This document shows, piece by piece, positions 11,985 through 24,333 of a stretch of 64,000 bases of DNA. This DNA comes from Magnolia sinica. Lineage: Eukaryota; Streptophyta; Magnoliopsida; Magnoliales; Magnoliaceae. Every line of letters begins with the position of its first letter. Position 1 is the first letter of the stretch. Location: contig NC_080585.1 in NCBI RefSeq assembly GCF_029962835.1, forward strand, positions 58,763,443 to 58,827,442, read 5' to 3'. A program made the translations under genes and the position numbers. The notes beneath the pieces were generated by a model. The model made no database searches. It was not told the origin of the DNA and was given only the letters and a program-made list of their open reading frames with translations.

Positions 11985-13197
11985 AAAGTGAGTGTCATCC
12001 TAAAGCAAGATGTGCCGCAGAAATTCAAAGATCCCGGTAGCCCAACCATATCATGTAAAATTGGGGACTATCGAATTGAGCATGCACTTCTTGACTTAGG
12101 AGTAAGTGTTAATCTTTTCCCTACTTGGTATACAAACAGTTGGGTTTGGGTGAATTAAAACCCACCCTAATTCAACTACAACTTACTGATTGCTCTGTTT
12201 GTGTACCAAGAGGGATAATTGAGGATGTGTTGGTCTAGGTCGATAGATTTTACTAACCTATAGATTTTATCATCCTGGATACCAAACCCATCGGTAACAT
12301 GAGCACTCAGATTCCTGTCATTCTTGGTCGCTCATTCCTTGCCACCTCAAATGCAATTATTAATTGCAGGAATGGTGTCATGAGTATGTCTTTTGGGAAT
12401 ATGACATTAGAAATGAATATCTTTTTCAACACAGGCAAATGGTTAAAGGATGATGAAGATTTCCACGACATTAACATGATTGATTCTTTCGTGGAAGATA
12501 GGACACCCTTTACCTTATCCTCTGACCCTCTATAGATGTGCCTGGCCCACTCCCATGATTTTGATGATGACATGATTAGGGAGACATGTGTCATGCTTGC
12601 TGCTGCGCCGGTACTTGAAGTTAACCGCTGGAGGCCATAATTCGAAGAGTTGCCCCAAACTGATGAAGTGCCTCTACCATATAAACTCAAGCCACCGAAG
12701 CTTGACTAAAACCTTTGCCCTCTGATTTGAAATATGCATATTTAGGTCAAGATGAGACATACCCGGTGGTGACTTCCGTCCACCTTGAGAAAGAACAAGA
12801 GAGTATGCTCATATCTACTCTCATTGAGCATAAGGGAGCCCTTGGATGGATGATTATGTACCTCAAGGGAATTGACCGCTCGATTTGTACTCACCGCATT
12901 TATTTTGAGGATAATGTGAAGACCGCTTGGCAATCACAACGTAGACTAAATCCAAACATGAAGGAAGTGGTTAAGGCCGAGGTTCTTAAACTATTGGATG
13001 TGGGTATCATAACCCTATATTCGATAGTCAATGGGTGAGTCCAACTCAGGTGGTTCCTAAGAGGTCCGGAATCACCATCGTAGCCAATGCCAATAATGAA
13101 CTCATGCCAATTAGAGTTACTACTGGTTGGAAAATGTGCATTGACTACAGGAAGTTGAACACTGTCACGAGGAAGGACCACTTTCCTTTACCCTTCA
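11985..13197 (+). pseudogene. Athila protease and start of reverse transcriptase
   Basis: The protease block reads HALLDLGVSVNLFP (about 12082-12123, with the Athila-type D-L-G active site). The PVILGRSFLATSNAIINC block follows (about 12314-12367). The RT N-terminus follows from about 12715 (LPSDLKYAYLGQDETYPVV, IEHKGALGWMI, CTHRIYFED). After a frame change near 13020, SPTQVVPKRSG and WKMCIDYRKLNTVTRKDHFPLPF lead to 13197. There the frame is cut in the middle of LPFIDQ by the GL insertion and continues at 18543. Stops at about 12160, 12235, 12535 and 13036 make it inactive. Confidence 0.88.
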
Positions 13198-14929
13198 TGT
13201 AAGACCCGTGTTCTAGCCTATACTATTCCATAGGATTCCGCGGTCCTCTCGGTCGAATTTCGACGACCCACTATCTGTTAACGGCAGTTGCGCGTAACCT
13301 TGAGTCGTGTCTCGTATTCCAGAGTCGGCTCAACCCAAGACTTGTACCCTAGCGACCACGCCGTCGCCGCGTATCATGCATCGAGGTGATACCTAGGCTA
13401 GGAGATGTGAGCCCGCGTTTATTTCAAGGATAAACGTTGCACGTTGCAATCCCTAGAAAACATCACATCAATCCCATCAATCACATCAATCAAGTACACA
13501 TCACTCCCATCACTCACACCCATCCCCAAGTACAACCACCCCCCTTAAAGTCAACTCTCTCTCTTACACAAGTACTCCCATCACTCACATCATCTCTCTC
13601 ATCTCTCTCATTTCCCAAGCAACTCCCACGTCCAAGCTCCAGGAGAGAACTTTGTGTGGCCCACCTTCCTACCTCTCATCTCCACCATCCAAAGGCCATC
13701 TCGATTGTTGACTCGCACCCCTTAGAGCTCTAGATTGCATTGGCAGAAGAAGGAAGAAGAGATCAAAGGTGGGTGATTTTATTTATTTGATTTGTGATTT
13801 GAGGGCAAACATATGTGGGACCCATCTTGATATATTCGTTGTATAGGAAGGGCCCATAATGGCGGGGTCCCTCTCTCTATCTCTCTCTCTCTTTCCCTCT
13901 CCTTTTCCTTGAATGATGGCCCACCTTGTGGTGTGTATTTTACCCACATTGTCCATACAGTGAGCCACCCATGCTGTCCATCAAGTGGGCCCACATAGGT
14001 GGTGAAATCCCATTATAGCGTGAGTGTGGTGGTATGTGTAGCGGATGCTGCTGCCAGCGTCTAGAGAACGCTGCAGCAAGCAACATCCCAACACTCTTTA
14101 TAGGGAGGAGTGTGGGACCCACAACATTCCCTACCCATGATGCATGTATTTAATCCACACCATCTACTTTATTTCCTAGATCATTTTAGGCGTTAAGCTA
14201 AAAAATGAAGCTCATCCAAATCTCTGGTAGGCCACACCATCAAAAATGATATTTTAATAGTAACAAACTGTTAGGGCCCGCAGTGATGTTTCTGTGTGTT
14301 AGAAAATATTGAATATTGGGCTCATTAGACCCTTCATGAGCCAGAGAATCCAGCCAATGGAACAGATTTTCCTAATGTGGGCCCCACCTATAAATATCTT
14401 AATTTTTTTAAAATATATATAGATGTAGCTGACAATGTTGCTGTCAGCATCCAGAGGATGCTGCAGCAAGTAGCGTCCTGCTGCTTTGTTACAGGGCAGG
14501 GACCTTAGGTCCCAGCCTTAGGCCTCACCATGATGGATGTCGAACATCTCCACCGTACATTTGATGGGCCCCACCTAGATAGTGGGGTGTCCCCAAAAAT
14601 CAGCCGTTCACGGCACTCTGGTGGTCCACACCACCAAACAGCAGGGATTGAACGTCTACCATTGAAACCCTTTTTGGGTCCCAAAAGTTTTCGAATATGA
14701 AATTTGTTTTTCTCTTTATTTAGGTCGGTGTGACCCTATCAACAGATGAGATGGAAGATAAACGTTATGGTGGGCCCCACGTGGTACCCACCTATAAGAG
14801 GATTGGCTAGTGTACGAACACACCAGCTATATAACTGCTGTGAAAGACGTCAGCAACTTTCGTCGGTTTGTGATATCCACACTATCCATTGACGGTGTGA
14901 CCCACCTTAATGTAAACATTTTAGCCATG

Positions 14930-15680
14930 CTGCCCTCCTGTTTTCTGGATGTGAGACCCACCCACACGTGCTACATGTGTGGGGTGGGGCCCACCTTGGG
15001 GTATGTATTGTATTTGCACTACCCAACGTGGGATGGTGCTGGGTACACAGTGATATATGTGTTTTAGCTACGCCAACCATCTGCTGCATGTGGGAGTCCA
15101 CGTAATGTATGGATATTATCCTCACCGTCCAGATGGGCAGGATGGTGGGACCCACCATGATATATGTGTTTTATCTCCACCATCTAGATTGCTGGATAGT
15201 GGGATGGACTGTGGTGTATGTGCTTTATCAATACCGTCTAGTCTATCTGTGGGGCCCACATGTGATGTATGTGCTTCACCCTCATCGTCCACGTGGGACA
15301 TGGGCCCCCACAACAATGTATGTGCTGTATATCCACGCTGTTCAGACCAGCCGGGCGTGGACCCCACCATGATGTATATCCACATCGTTCAGATGGGACG
15401 GGATCCGCCTTGATATATGTATTCTATACACCCACCATCCATCTGGACCGCGTTGTGTGGGCCGACCATGATGTAATTACTTACAGCCACATCGTCCATC
15501 TATTTTGTGGGACGGTGGGTCCCTTAATGCATGCGTTCTATATCTAGCCGTCCATCTGTTTGACATGGGGTGTGGATCCCACCAGTAATGTATGTCCTTC
15601 ATCCCTGCAGTGTAGGACACACCTTGATGTATTTATTCTATATTCATTCCGCCCATTTGTTCGGATCAGTGGGGCCCACA
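14930..15680 (+). repeat. GTGGGNCCCAC / CACCGTCCA array in GL copy 1
   Basis: Degenerate tandem units of about 45-60 bp have the order GTGGG(N)CCCACC, TTGATGTATGTGTT, TATCCACACCGTCCA, then a variable tail. The TGGACGGTGGG and CACCGTCCA ends of neighbouring units are inverted copies, so each unit can fold. Exact GTGGGNCCCAC sites in this copy are at 14112, 14377, 14770, 15145, 15249 and 15669. The first three lie in the 5' flank of the array. Confidence 0.85.
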
Positions 15681-15940
15681 TGAAGTGACCCATTTAATGT
15701 CTTTGAGGCCCACATGATGCGGCCTGATTTGATGTATATGAGGCCCGTTGGTGCTGCCCATTGATACGGCCCATGGTGATTGTATGAGGCCCTTATGTGA
15801 GGTCATGGGTGCACTATATGTTTGGCCCTATGTGGGCCACTCCTTGGGAGCAATGTTGGTTAAATGTCCACATTGATGGGCAATGATGGTTAAACGTCCA
15901 CATTGTGACCTTCCCTTAAGCCTTTTTAGGTCCATTCTCA

Positions 15941-16520
15941 CTGATTCTGATTGTCGAGGTCGATCCCGATTCCGATTATTGAGGCCGATTTCGATTGTCG
16001 AGGCCGAGTTCGATTATTGAGGCTGATTTCGATTGTCGAGGCCGATTCTGATTCCGATTGTAGAGGTCGATTCCGATTATTGAGGTTGGCCGATCCTGAT
16101 TTCGATTGTCGAGACCGATTTTGATTATTGAGGCCGATTCCGATCGTCGATTGTCGATTCTAATTGTCGAGGCCGATTTTAATTATTGAGGCTGATTTCG
16201 ATTGTCGATTGTCGAGGCCGATTCTGATTATTGAGGCCGATTCTGATTGTCGAGGCCGAGTCCGATTGTTGAGGCCGATTTCGATTGTCGAGGTTGATTC
16301 TGATTTCGATTGTCGAGGCCAATTTTCGATTATTGAGGCCGATTCCGATTATTGAGGCTGATTTCGATTGTCGAGGCCAAGTCAGATTGTCGAGGCCGAT
16401 TCTGATTCTAATTGTCGAGGCCGATTCCGATTGTCGAGGCCGATTCTGATTATCGAGGCCGATTCCAATTATCGAGGCTAATTATCGAACTGATTTCGAT
16501 TGCTGAGGGCGATTGTTGAG
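15941..16520 (+). repeat. GAGGCCGATT minisatellite, expanded only in GL copy 1
   Basis: This is a tandem array of about 18-24-bp variants of CGATTGTCGAGGCCGATT and CCGATTATTGAGGCCGATT. GL copy 3 holds only a short related stretch (CGATTATCGATGCCGATT at about 56337), so the array grew in this copy. An ORF through it encodes only a repeated Ile/Glu/Asp/Arg pattern. Confidence 0.9.
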
Positions 16521-16900
16521 ACCCATTTGATGTATATACGACCTGTAGTTGAGACCCATTGTAATGTGTATTCGTCTTGTGTTTGAGGCTCAATGTGATG
16601 TATATGCGGCCCATGTTTGAGGCTTAATGTGATGCATATGTGGCCCTTATTTGAGGCTCGTTGTGATGTGTATTCAGCCGGTGTTTAAGGCCTAATGTGA
16701 TGTATATGAGGCCTATATGATGAGGCCCACTGTGATTCATTTGAGGGCCAGGTGATGGAGCCTATTGTGATGTATGTTAGGCCCATGAGAAAGGCCCATT
16801 GTGATGTGTATTAAGCTCTTAAGTGAGGCCCATGGTGTTGTATATTTGGCCCTTGTGTGAGGCCATGGGTCCACTATATGTTAGGCTTTATGTGGATTAT
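16516..16900 (+). repeat. GGCCCAT array in GL copy 1
   Basis: Units of about 30-45 bp of the form GAGGCCCATTGTGATGTATAT repeat, with variants. The same array is in GL copy 2 (45880-46200) and copy 3 (55500-55830). A shorter block lies at about 15700-15800. Confidence 0.8.
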
Positions 16901-18542
16901 TCTTTGGGGGACAATGTTGGTTAAATGTCCACATTGTCGAGGTCAATTGTCGATGCCGGTTATTGATACCAATTATAAGTATGTGATTGCATAGCATCAT
17001 GATACATGCCCATACGCATCATCTGCATGTTTGTTATGAGATGTGGTTGACCATTGCATATGTCATTGGGTAGGTTGTTATGAGACTCCCTGATAAGCGG
17101 AGGTTATCTCACATGAGCGCACGGTATGTGTAGGATTGATGCATGACTGGATTGTATGACTCATGCATCTTACATTGTGTGTTGAAATTACTGCACGCCC
17201 TAGCGACATCAGGGCCGTAGCCTCCACAGCCACATCGTGCTGCCATAGATGGCCCTAAGTGAAAATCCCTAAACCTCTAAGACCAGGAGATGCCCTAACG
17301 TCGAGACCGAGTGGATACATGAGCGCCCGAGTACCGAATACCAGGAGGCTACGTCTCCCACTGTGTCGTGGTCGGTTAGGAGGGGGTGTGGCCTTACCTG
17401 CCTAAGAGCAGGGGGCATAGCTAGGATGAATTTGACCAGCTCGTGAATTGGTCCACTATTGACATGCCGGGAGATATTGGCTGACTACTGGCCAGGTGAA
17501 TAGTGAGGTCTCTTCCACTTGCATGGTCGAGCATCAGTGGACGACGATTTGCATGTAGAGTGCACTAGACCCCGGTGATGATCTCAGAGATGAACTGTAC
17601 TGATATGTGGACTTATTGAGCAGGAGTTGCATACTCATTCATTCATTCACTATCCACTCGGGTTGGTGGTGCGCAACTATTTATTATGTGTACCTTCGCA
17701 ATGACTAGGATTTCAGTTGAGGCGCGCGACTAACCTGAGATCAGGAGTTTACCACATTGAGTCTGACTATCCAAATTTAAGTATGAGACTGGTTTAGATA
17801 GAAGTCCTTTGTATTGGACCCCGTAGCCTGCGATACTACATACTATCATCCCAACTTCACACTCCAGCTTGGTCATTTCATTCGCATTGCATATTGCATT
17901 ACATCCTCAGCACATAGTATTTGGCTTACTATCTCCGTATTGCATAGCTGATCTACATTGCTTCCTCAGTATATGATATTAGTTTATTATATTTTTACAT
18001 CGCACAGCCTGGATAAGGTTGATGATATTTATGGGCCTATCAGCATGTTTTCGCATTATTCTAATATTGTATGATTTATGGGCTTGTCAGTATTTCCGTT
18101 TACTCCGCTTACTCTGATTACTCTGATATTGCTTACTTGGCACTTACCTTGTGCATACACTTTCACCACCCACTAAGCTTTCTATAAGCTTATGCATGAT
18201 AGATGCATGTAGGTGGCGTTAGGTTGTAGCAACGTTGAGCTTGGAGCATGCAACGGACTTCTGGAGCTTTGATTTTGATATATGTATTTCCCTTTCAGCA
18301 TTGTATTCAAATGTTTATATTAGTGGATATGTGATGATGATGTTACCTTTATGATTTGGGTAAACTTGTGGTTATGCTTTTTACAAGATAAATATACGTT
18401 TGAAAATCCTCCTTGTAGGATCCCAGGATCGGAACCTGGCGATGGACATTAGGAACTGAGAATAGGTTATTACGGAGGCTATCGACATCGGATTCGGTGA
18501 TCGAAAATTTGTGAGCCCGGTTTCCGAGTTTGGGGCGTGACA

Positions 18543-20928
18543 CTTCATTGATCAGATCTTGGAAAGGTTAGCTCCTCATTCCTATTACTGTTTCCTTGAC
18601 GGGTATTGGGGCTACAATCAGATAGATATCGCTCCTGAAGATCAGGAAAAGACTACGTTTACATGTCCCTATGACACCTTTGCTTACCGAAGGATGCCAT
18701 TCGGACTATGTAATGCCCCTGCCACCTTTCAACGATGTATGATGAGTATCTTTTCTGACATGGTGGGGCAATATTTAGAGGTCTTCATGGATGATTTTTG
18801 TCTTCGGTCCATCTTTCAGCGAGTGCTTAGAAAGTCTTAAATGTGTGCTGGAAAGATGTGAAGAAAAGAACTTGGTACTTAATTAGGAGAAGTGTCATTT
18901 CATGGTTCATAGGAGAATTGTCCTTGGACATATTATCTCGTCCAAAGGAATCGAGGTGGATAAGGCAAAAATCGATCTTATCTCTAACTTACCTTCACCC
19001 AAGAACAGATGGGATGTGCAATCCTTCTTAGGACACGCCGGGTTTTATTGAAGATTCATAAAGGACTTTAGTCTTATCTCTTGTCCTCTATGTAATCTAC
19101 TTCAAAAGGATGCACCATACGAGTGGACTGAGCCATGTCAGGAAGCTTTCACTAAGCTTAAGGGCATGTTGACTAGTGCACCCATTATACAGCCACTCGA
19201 CTGGAGCATTCCTTTTGAACTTATATGCGACGCGTCTGATTATGCTCTTGGGGCAGTTCTAGGCCAAAGAAAAGATATGAAACCCTACGTTATTCATTAT
19301 GCGAGTAAGACTCTAAATGCTGCCCAAGTGAACTACTCGACTACGAAAAAGGAACTCTTGGCCGTAGTGTTCGCTTTGGACAAATTTAAGTCCTACTTGA
19401 TTGGATCCAAGATCATTATTTACACAGATCACGCGACACTCAAGTATCTTTTGTCTAAGAATGATGTTAAGCCCTACCTGATAAGATGGATCCTCCTACT
19501 CCAAAAATTTGACCTAGAAATAAAAGATAAAAAGGGAGTAGAGAACGTAGTGGCTGGCCATCTTTCTCGCCTTAATCCCTCTGATTCCCTTGAGATGACA
19601 CATATCAATGACATGTTCCCTGACGAATAGTTGGTCAGAGTCTCCCATTCACCTTGGTTCACTGATATCGCTAATTATCTTGCCACGGGTTTCATACCGA
19701 CACATTATACTGCGCAAGATAAGAAGAAATTTTTCACCAAGGTACGTAACTTTTTATGGGATGATCTATATTTGTTTAAATATTGCCCAGACCAAATCTT
19801 AAGGAGATGTGTACTAGATGATGAGCATCAGAGTGTCATCTCCTTCTGTCACTCATAGGCCTGTGGTGGTCACTTTTTTGCTAAAAAGACCACGACTAGG
19901 ATTCTGCTGTGTGGCTTTTACTGGCCCACTATGTTCAGGGACACGCATGAGTTTTGCAAAGCTTGTGAGCATTGTTAGAAATTGGGAGCGTTGTCCCATC
20001 GAAATATGATGCCCTTGAATCCCATTCTTATCATAAAGGCATTTGATTACTGGTGCATCATTTTCATGGGACCATTCCCCCAATCTTTTGGAAATCTATA
20101 TATTTTGCTCACTGTAGACTACATCACTAAATGGGTCGAAGCGATTCCATGTCGGAATAATGACCATCGCATGGTCATTAAATTCCTCAAAGAGAACATC
20201 CTTTCCCGATTCGGAACGCCTCGAGTTATCATTAGTGATGGGGGCTCACATTTTTGTAATAGGCCATTCGAGAGTTTAATGAAGAAATACAGTATCTCTT
20301 ATAAGGTGAGGAACCCATACTACCCACAGACAAGTGGGCAAGCTGAGATTTCTAATAGGGAGATCAAACACATTTTGGAGAAAATGGTTAACCCTGACCG
20401 TAAGGATTGGTCAATCCAATTGACCGATGCCTTATGAGCTTACTGTATTGCTTTTAAAACCCCTATTGGAATGTCTCTCTTTAGACTTGTCTATGGGAAG
20501 GCTTGCCACTTGCCTGTGGAGTTGGAACATAGAGCGTATTGGGTGATTAAAATTCTGAATTTCAATCTGGACAACGCTGGCTCGCTACGCAAACTTTAGT
20601 TGAATGAACTTAAAGAAATCCGAAATGACGTGTACGAGAACTTAAGAATTTACAAGGACAGGATGAAGGCGTTTCATGACCAACATATTCTACGAAAATC
20701 ATTCATGCCTAGTCAGAAAGTCCTTTTGTATAATTCTCGATTACATCTCTTTTCAGGTAAGCTTTAATCTCGTTGGATCGGCCCTTTTACCGTTATTAAT
20801 GTTTATCCTCATGGGGCTGTCGAGATTCGAAATCCAGACAATGGCAATGAGTTTAAAGTGAATGGACATCGACTAAAGCCATTTGTCAAGAAATTTGATG
20901 CAGAGGACATGTCCATACCTTTGACTGA
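18543..20928 (+). pseudogene. Athila pol: reverse transcriptase remainder, RNase H, integrase
   Basis: RT continues with FLDGYWGYNQI (about 18594), PFGLCNAPATFQRCM (about 18699) and the catalytic FMDD (about 18784-18795), then shifts frame near 18798. RNase H shows [13 protein letters not shown] (about 19226), [12 protein letters not shown] and [11 protein letters not shown], so its acidic residues are retained. Integrase has a zinc-finger segment (AKKTT...CKACEHC, about 19875-19977), the SDGGSHF Asp (about 20236) and GQAEISNREIKHILEK with the Glu (about 20337). The first catalytic Asp, expected in the WGIDFMGPFP block, is ATT (Ile) at 20060-20062. Stops occur at 19628, 19856, 19976, 20437 and 20597 among others. 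Homology ends with [18 protein letters not shown] and a stop at about 20930. Confidence 0.9.
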
Positions 20929-22120
20929 GTAGGTTTCTTACTTTCATAGGACTAGGGTAGTTTACTTTATGTTGTTCTAGGTTAATTGGTTTTATGCCAT
21001 TAGGTTAGTTTGCTTTCTACATTGTTTTAAGATAGTTTGCTTTTATTGGTTTCTCTCTTATGCTGACATACTTTCATGCTGAGATCTTTATGGAAAAGCT
21101 TCTTGATACTTTTGTCTAGGTACTATCTTTCCATTACTCCTCTTTTACTTTCGTTGTGCTATGTGCATTGCATACTTATTTCTTTTACACTGAGGACAAT
21201 GTAGATTTTAGGTTGGGAGTGGGCGATTAGGTGACCTAATCAGTGTTTTCTCGATCTTGAGCAAAAATTATGAAAATTTTTAAATATTTTTTTAAAAATT
21301 CTTGTGAATTCGAAGTGATTTTGACGGCCAACGTTGATTTAAAATTATAAGATACGGAGTGTTGGAGATTTACGTCACTTGGATTTAGCTATCTGATAGG
21401 TTCCACAGTTGAGTTCAAATTATCAGTCCATGATTAGAAGTTTTAAACATTGATTGAATCATGATTTCACATATCACATCTTGCTTACACATTGAGGTTT
21501 TAGTTCGATATGGAAGGATTAACTTGGTAATCACTAAGCATGAAAGGAACCAACTTGAGAAAATTGAAAGGATTGGGAAAATGGTCTTCACCATAGGTTT
21601 GCTCCCTATAGGCGAAGGTTCAATTCCCCAAGATTGACATTTGGAAAGGGGTGGGCAATGGTCTTCACCATAGGTTTGCTCCCTATAGGTAAAGATTTGA
21701 TTTCTCTCCTTAGCATTATTTTTAATGGAAAAATTAAAGGTCGGTGAATGAAAAGATGATCTGTGAGGCAAGTTTTGGGTTTAGATTTTGGTTGTCATGA
21801 ATTATCTTGTTGGTTACCAATGATATCATGAAATAGAGAAGTGACTCTTAATGTTGAGAAGCCGAGATTATACTATACACCCATGGATCTTAATGTTTAG
21901 AAATTTTCTAATTAATGGATTAATACTTTGAACTTGACTATGAAGTTTACCATGCACTTGAGTTCAAGAGAAATTTATGCCCAACATTCATGAATCTTAG
22001 AATTCTAGTATCTGGATTATTTTTTCAAAAATCACTCGAGTTTATAGAAATTGTCCTGTAATTCTCAACTTATTTTTCGCATACTTTGCTCAGGACTAGC
22101 AAAATGCTGGTTGGGAGTTG
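20929..22120 (+). other. Athila 3' untranslated region and polypurine tract
   Basis: There is no ORF here and no envelope-like gene. The block GAGGACAATGTAGATTTTAG + GTTGGGAGTGGG (21191-21223) is the conserved motif after Athila pol. A 33-bp direct repeat is present exactly twice (21580-21612 and 21657-21689). The sequence GCTGGTTGGGAGTTG (22106-22120) directly abuts the 3' LTR and is the likely plus-strand primer. Confidence 0.75.
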
Positions 22121-24283
22121 TGTTGAGGGTCAAATATTACATATTAGACCTCAATTATTACCTGATTTTACGAACATGATACTGTTTAACAGCCTATTTT
22201 AATCGTGTTTGTGATGCAGGGTGTAATTAGGAGTCTGGACTGAAAATGGATGCTAAAAGCATGGATTTGATGCTTATAAATCACCAAGGCAAGGGACGGA
22301 CTCCAGGGGACCGAGATCAATGATTCTACACGGCCGAGATTGAAGAAAATCATATGTGTCACACTAAAGAGGCCTGTAAGTCGTTCAGAAAGCAAGATCA
22401 CAGGGTTCCCACTATATGTTTTGCTCAAAACTTTAGATCTGGCCTGGGGACCATAAAGTAACCATACACGTTGAATTTCAGCCATTAGATCCCTGTGGAA
22501 GTGGCCCAAAGGACAGATCAGCCCACAAGCCATTGATTTTGGGCCCACCTACTATCTGGATATGCTTCAAAATTGGTCTTGATAGTTTAAATGAGATGAG
22601 AAAAAGGATGGATGGATCAGATCTCTCATAACCAGCATAGTGGACTCCACCTTATGTGGGATGTGCATAGTGCACATGTGCACTAGCCGTGCATTGTAAT
22701 GTCAATGGCAGTCGAATTCCCTTAACCGACAGAATCCCAAAAAAAATGAAAACTTCTGTTTCCTTCTTCCAGCGTTCGCACGGAGGTTTACGGGTGATCA
22801 TTGTGGGCCACCATTGTGGTCCATATGATGAATCTGGACCGTCCATCAGAATCCCACAGCCCATATTACCAAGGCCTAGGTGACGATATTTGAAGAAATA
22901 AAGAGGATGGAATCCCAACTGTTTGAATGTAGGACGGACGGCAGCGAGAAACAACTAGGTGGCCACATCGACGGGAATAAAAAACCGTCCATCTCTGACT
23001 GGTTTTTCGAGGAGAGTGCAATGGACGGTGTGGATTTTCCAACATACGTTGATCATGGGCCCACCAACGTCACAATGTAAGTCCTGTTATGTAGGCCCTA
23101 TTTCAGCGTCCGAAACCGACGGTTTTGGGGTTATTGCATGATCATGGCCATGATCAGATGGCAGATCTGATCCGTTCATCATGAAGGCCACCCCAAATGT
23201 CTCAGGGGTCGTTATTACTTTGAGAAGAAAGAAAGGAAAATGGGTTTTTTTGGACCGTTTTCTTGACTGCGTAACAGAGCTTACGCAGGGGAGTTTTCAA
23301 TTGCGTAAAGGGCATTCTCCACCGCCTCTCCATGCACTGACTCCACTGCTACAGCTGTCCACCGACTCCAGCAATCACTTCCAGCCGACCTTGCTGGTTT
23401 TATATAAAGGAGAGGAGAAAAGAAGGAATGACATTCAATTTTCAGCCTTGGATCGTCAGTAAGAGACAGAGAGAAATAGAGAGAAAATTTAGAGTTTTTT
23501 TTTATTTGTTTTATTTATTTTTATTATGAGTTTTGATAGATCTAGCCTCCCCATGTCAGGCTAAACCTCTTAGCTAGGGCTAAGAGGTGAAGCTTGTGGC
23601 GTGATGGGTAGTACCCTACTGCTTTGATTCATGTTATGAACTGATTTTGATTTTGATTTGATTATAGGAATATTTCTAGTTTTTAATGATTTGTTGCGAC
23701 TTAAATTATAATAGATCTGCGATGGCTTTAAGTATTCCCTTTCCATTATTTTGATTGTGATGTTAGGAAGCCCAGTTGTCCACCATCGCCCCTTGGACAT
23801 GATTGGATGATGGAATCCTTCCTAACATTCACACATCTTCCTAATTGGTTGTGAATTAGTTTAATTCTATTGTTTACTTTGTCTCATGAGCATGGTTTTG
23901 TGATGGAATCATCTCTAATTCTTATACCTTTCATCTCTTTGAAAACTAGATCGAAGGAAGTTCAGATTGAGTTTTAGTGGTGTATCTTCCAATTGGATAA
24001 AGATGGGACTCGAAGTCCATTTGAGTTTATGAATCGAGCGTAGATCTCCCTGATCTCTATAAGTGGATCCTCTGAATCCCTAGTTTCCCACCATTGAATT
24101 CCACAAGTTTTAGCGTACTATTTCACCATTATTCCCTCATACTCATCTGATTTAGATTTTATCTTATTCTAGTTCAAGTTCGAGTTACATTCAGAATATG
24201 TACAAGGTTCAGTCCCTGTGGATTCGACCTCGGTCTTACCGAGATTATTACTACATCACAACCCTATACTTGGGGTGTGAACA
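22121..24283 (+). repeat. Athila 3' LTR
   Basis: This 2163-bp repeat pairs with 978-3147, with the same TGTTGAGGG start and GGTGTGAACA end. It is followed by the second TTATG target copy (24284-24288). Its TATA box is at 23401-23410. Confidence 0.94.
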
Positions 24284-24288
24284 TTATG

Positions 24289-24333
24289 CTGGAATACATT
24301 CTTTTTGTCTATGATATTGGATTTCAAATTTGA
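24289..24333 (+). pseudogene. Last codons of the Sirevirus pol frame, beyond the Athila insertion
   Basis: Taking base 24289 as the continuation of the frame broken at 977 gives LEYI directly, which fits the conserved segment after copia RNase H. A stop follows at 24331-24333. It supports the junction; the coding itself is decayed. Confidence 0.7.

Larger units (their letters stand above)
13198..18542 (+). mobile_element. GL copy 1: 5345-bp LTR-like element with no coding capacity, inserted in Athila RT
   Basis: It begins TGTAAGACCC, ends GGGCGTGACA and is flanked by the exact 5-bp duplication CTTCA (13193-13197 and 18543-18547). Removing it restores the Athila RT frame across LPF/IDQ. TG...CA ends with a 5-bp duplication indicate retrotransposon integrase, and the best reading is a very large solo LTR. 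The 3' end resembles Ty3/gypsy chromovirus LTR ends. Modules in order: a 5' domain; a CT-rich microsatellite (about 13866-13894); a GTGGGNCCCAC array (about 14930-15680); a GAGGCCGATT minisatellite (15941-16520); a GGCCCAT array (about 16516-16900); and a conserved 3' domain of about 1.6 kb. All ORFs inside are repeat read-through. Confidence 0.85.
978..24283 (+). mobile_element. Athila-like Ty3/gypsy retrotransposon with both LTRs, carrying nested insertions
   Basis: Two direct LTRs (978-3147 and 22121-24283) both begin TGTTGAGGG and end GGTGTGAACA. They flank a primer site reading TGGCGCCGTTGCCGG, which is the tRNA-Asp type used by Athila/Tat elements. The coding order gag, protease, RT, RNase H, integrase is that of Ty3/gypsy. 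A perfect TTATG target duplication brackets the whole. After removing the CACTA insertion and the 5.3-kb GL insertion, the element is roughly 11-12 kb, normal for Athila. No envelope-like ORF was found between integrase and the 3' LTR. The two LTRs differ at about 17 of their first 240 positions by eye, so the insertion is old. Every coding module is broken. Confidence 0.93.

Noticed and set aside
15057..15413. 118-codon ORF in GL copy 1 (and similar ORFs at 45299-45616, 45849-46292, 55167-55568, 62113-62643, 62691-63068)
   Set aside because: All lie in GC-rich tandem arrays or CT tracts, occur in several frames and both strands, and show only repeat-encoded patterns.
16164..16355. Repetitive ORF in the GAGGCCGATT minisatellite
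   Set aside because: Translation of an 18-24-bp tandem repeat; not a protein.
21191..21223. Alternative Athila 3' LTR start at the first polypurine-like motif
   Set aside because: The direct-repeat boundary and TTATG duplication put the LTR start at 22121; this motif is the conserved post-pol block.
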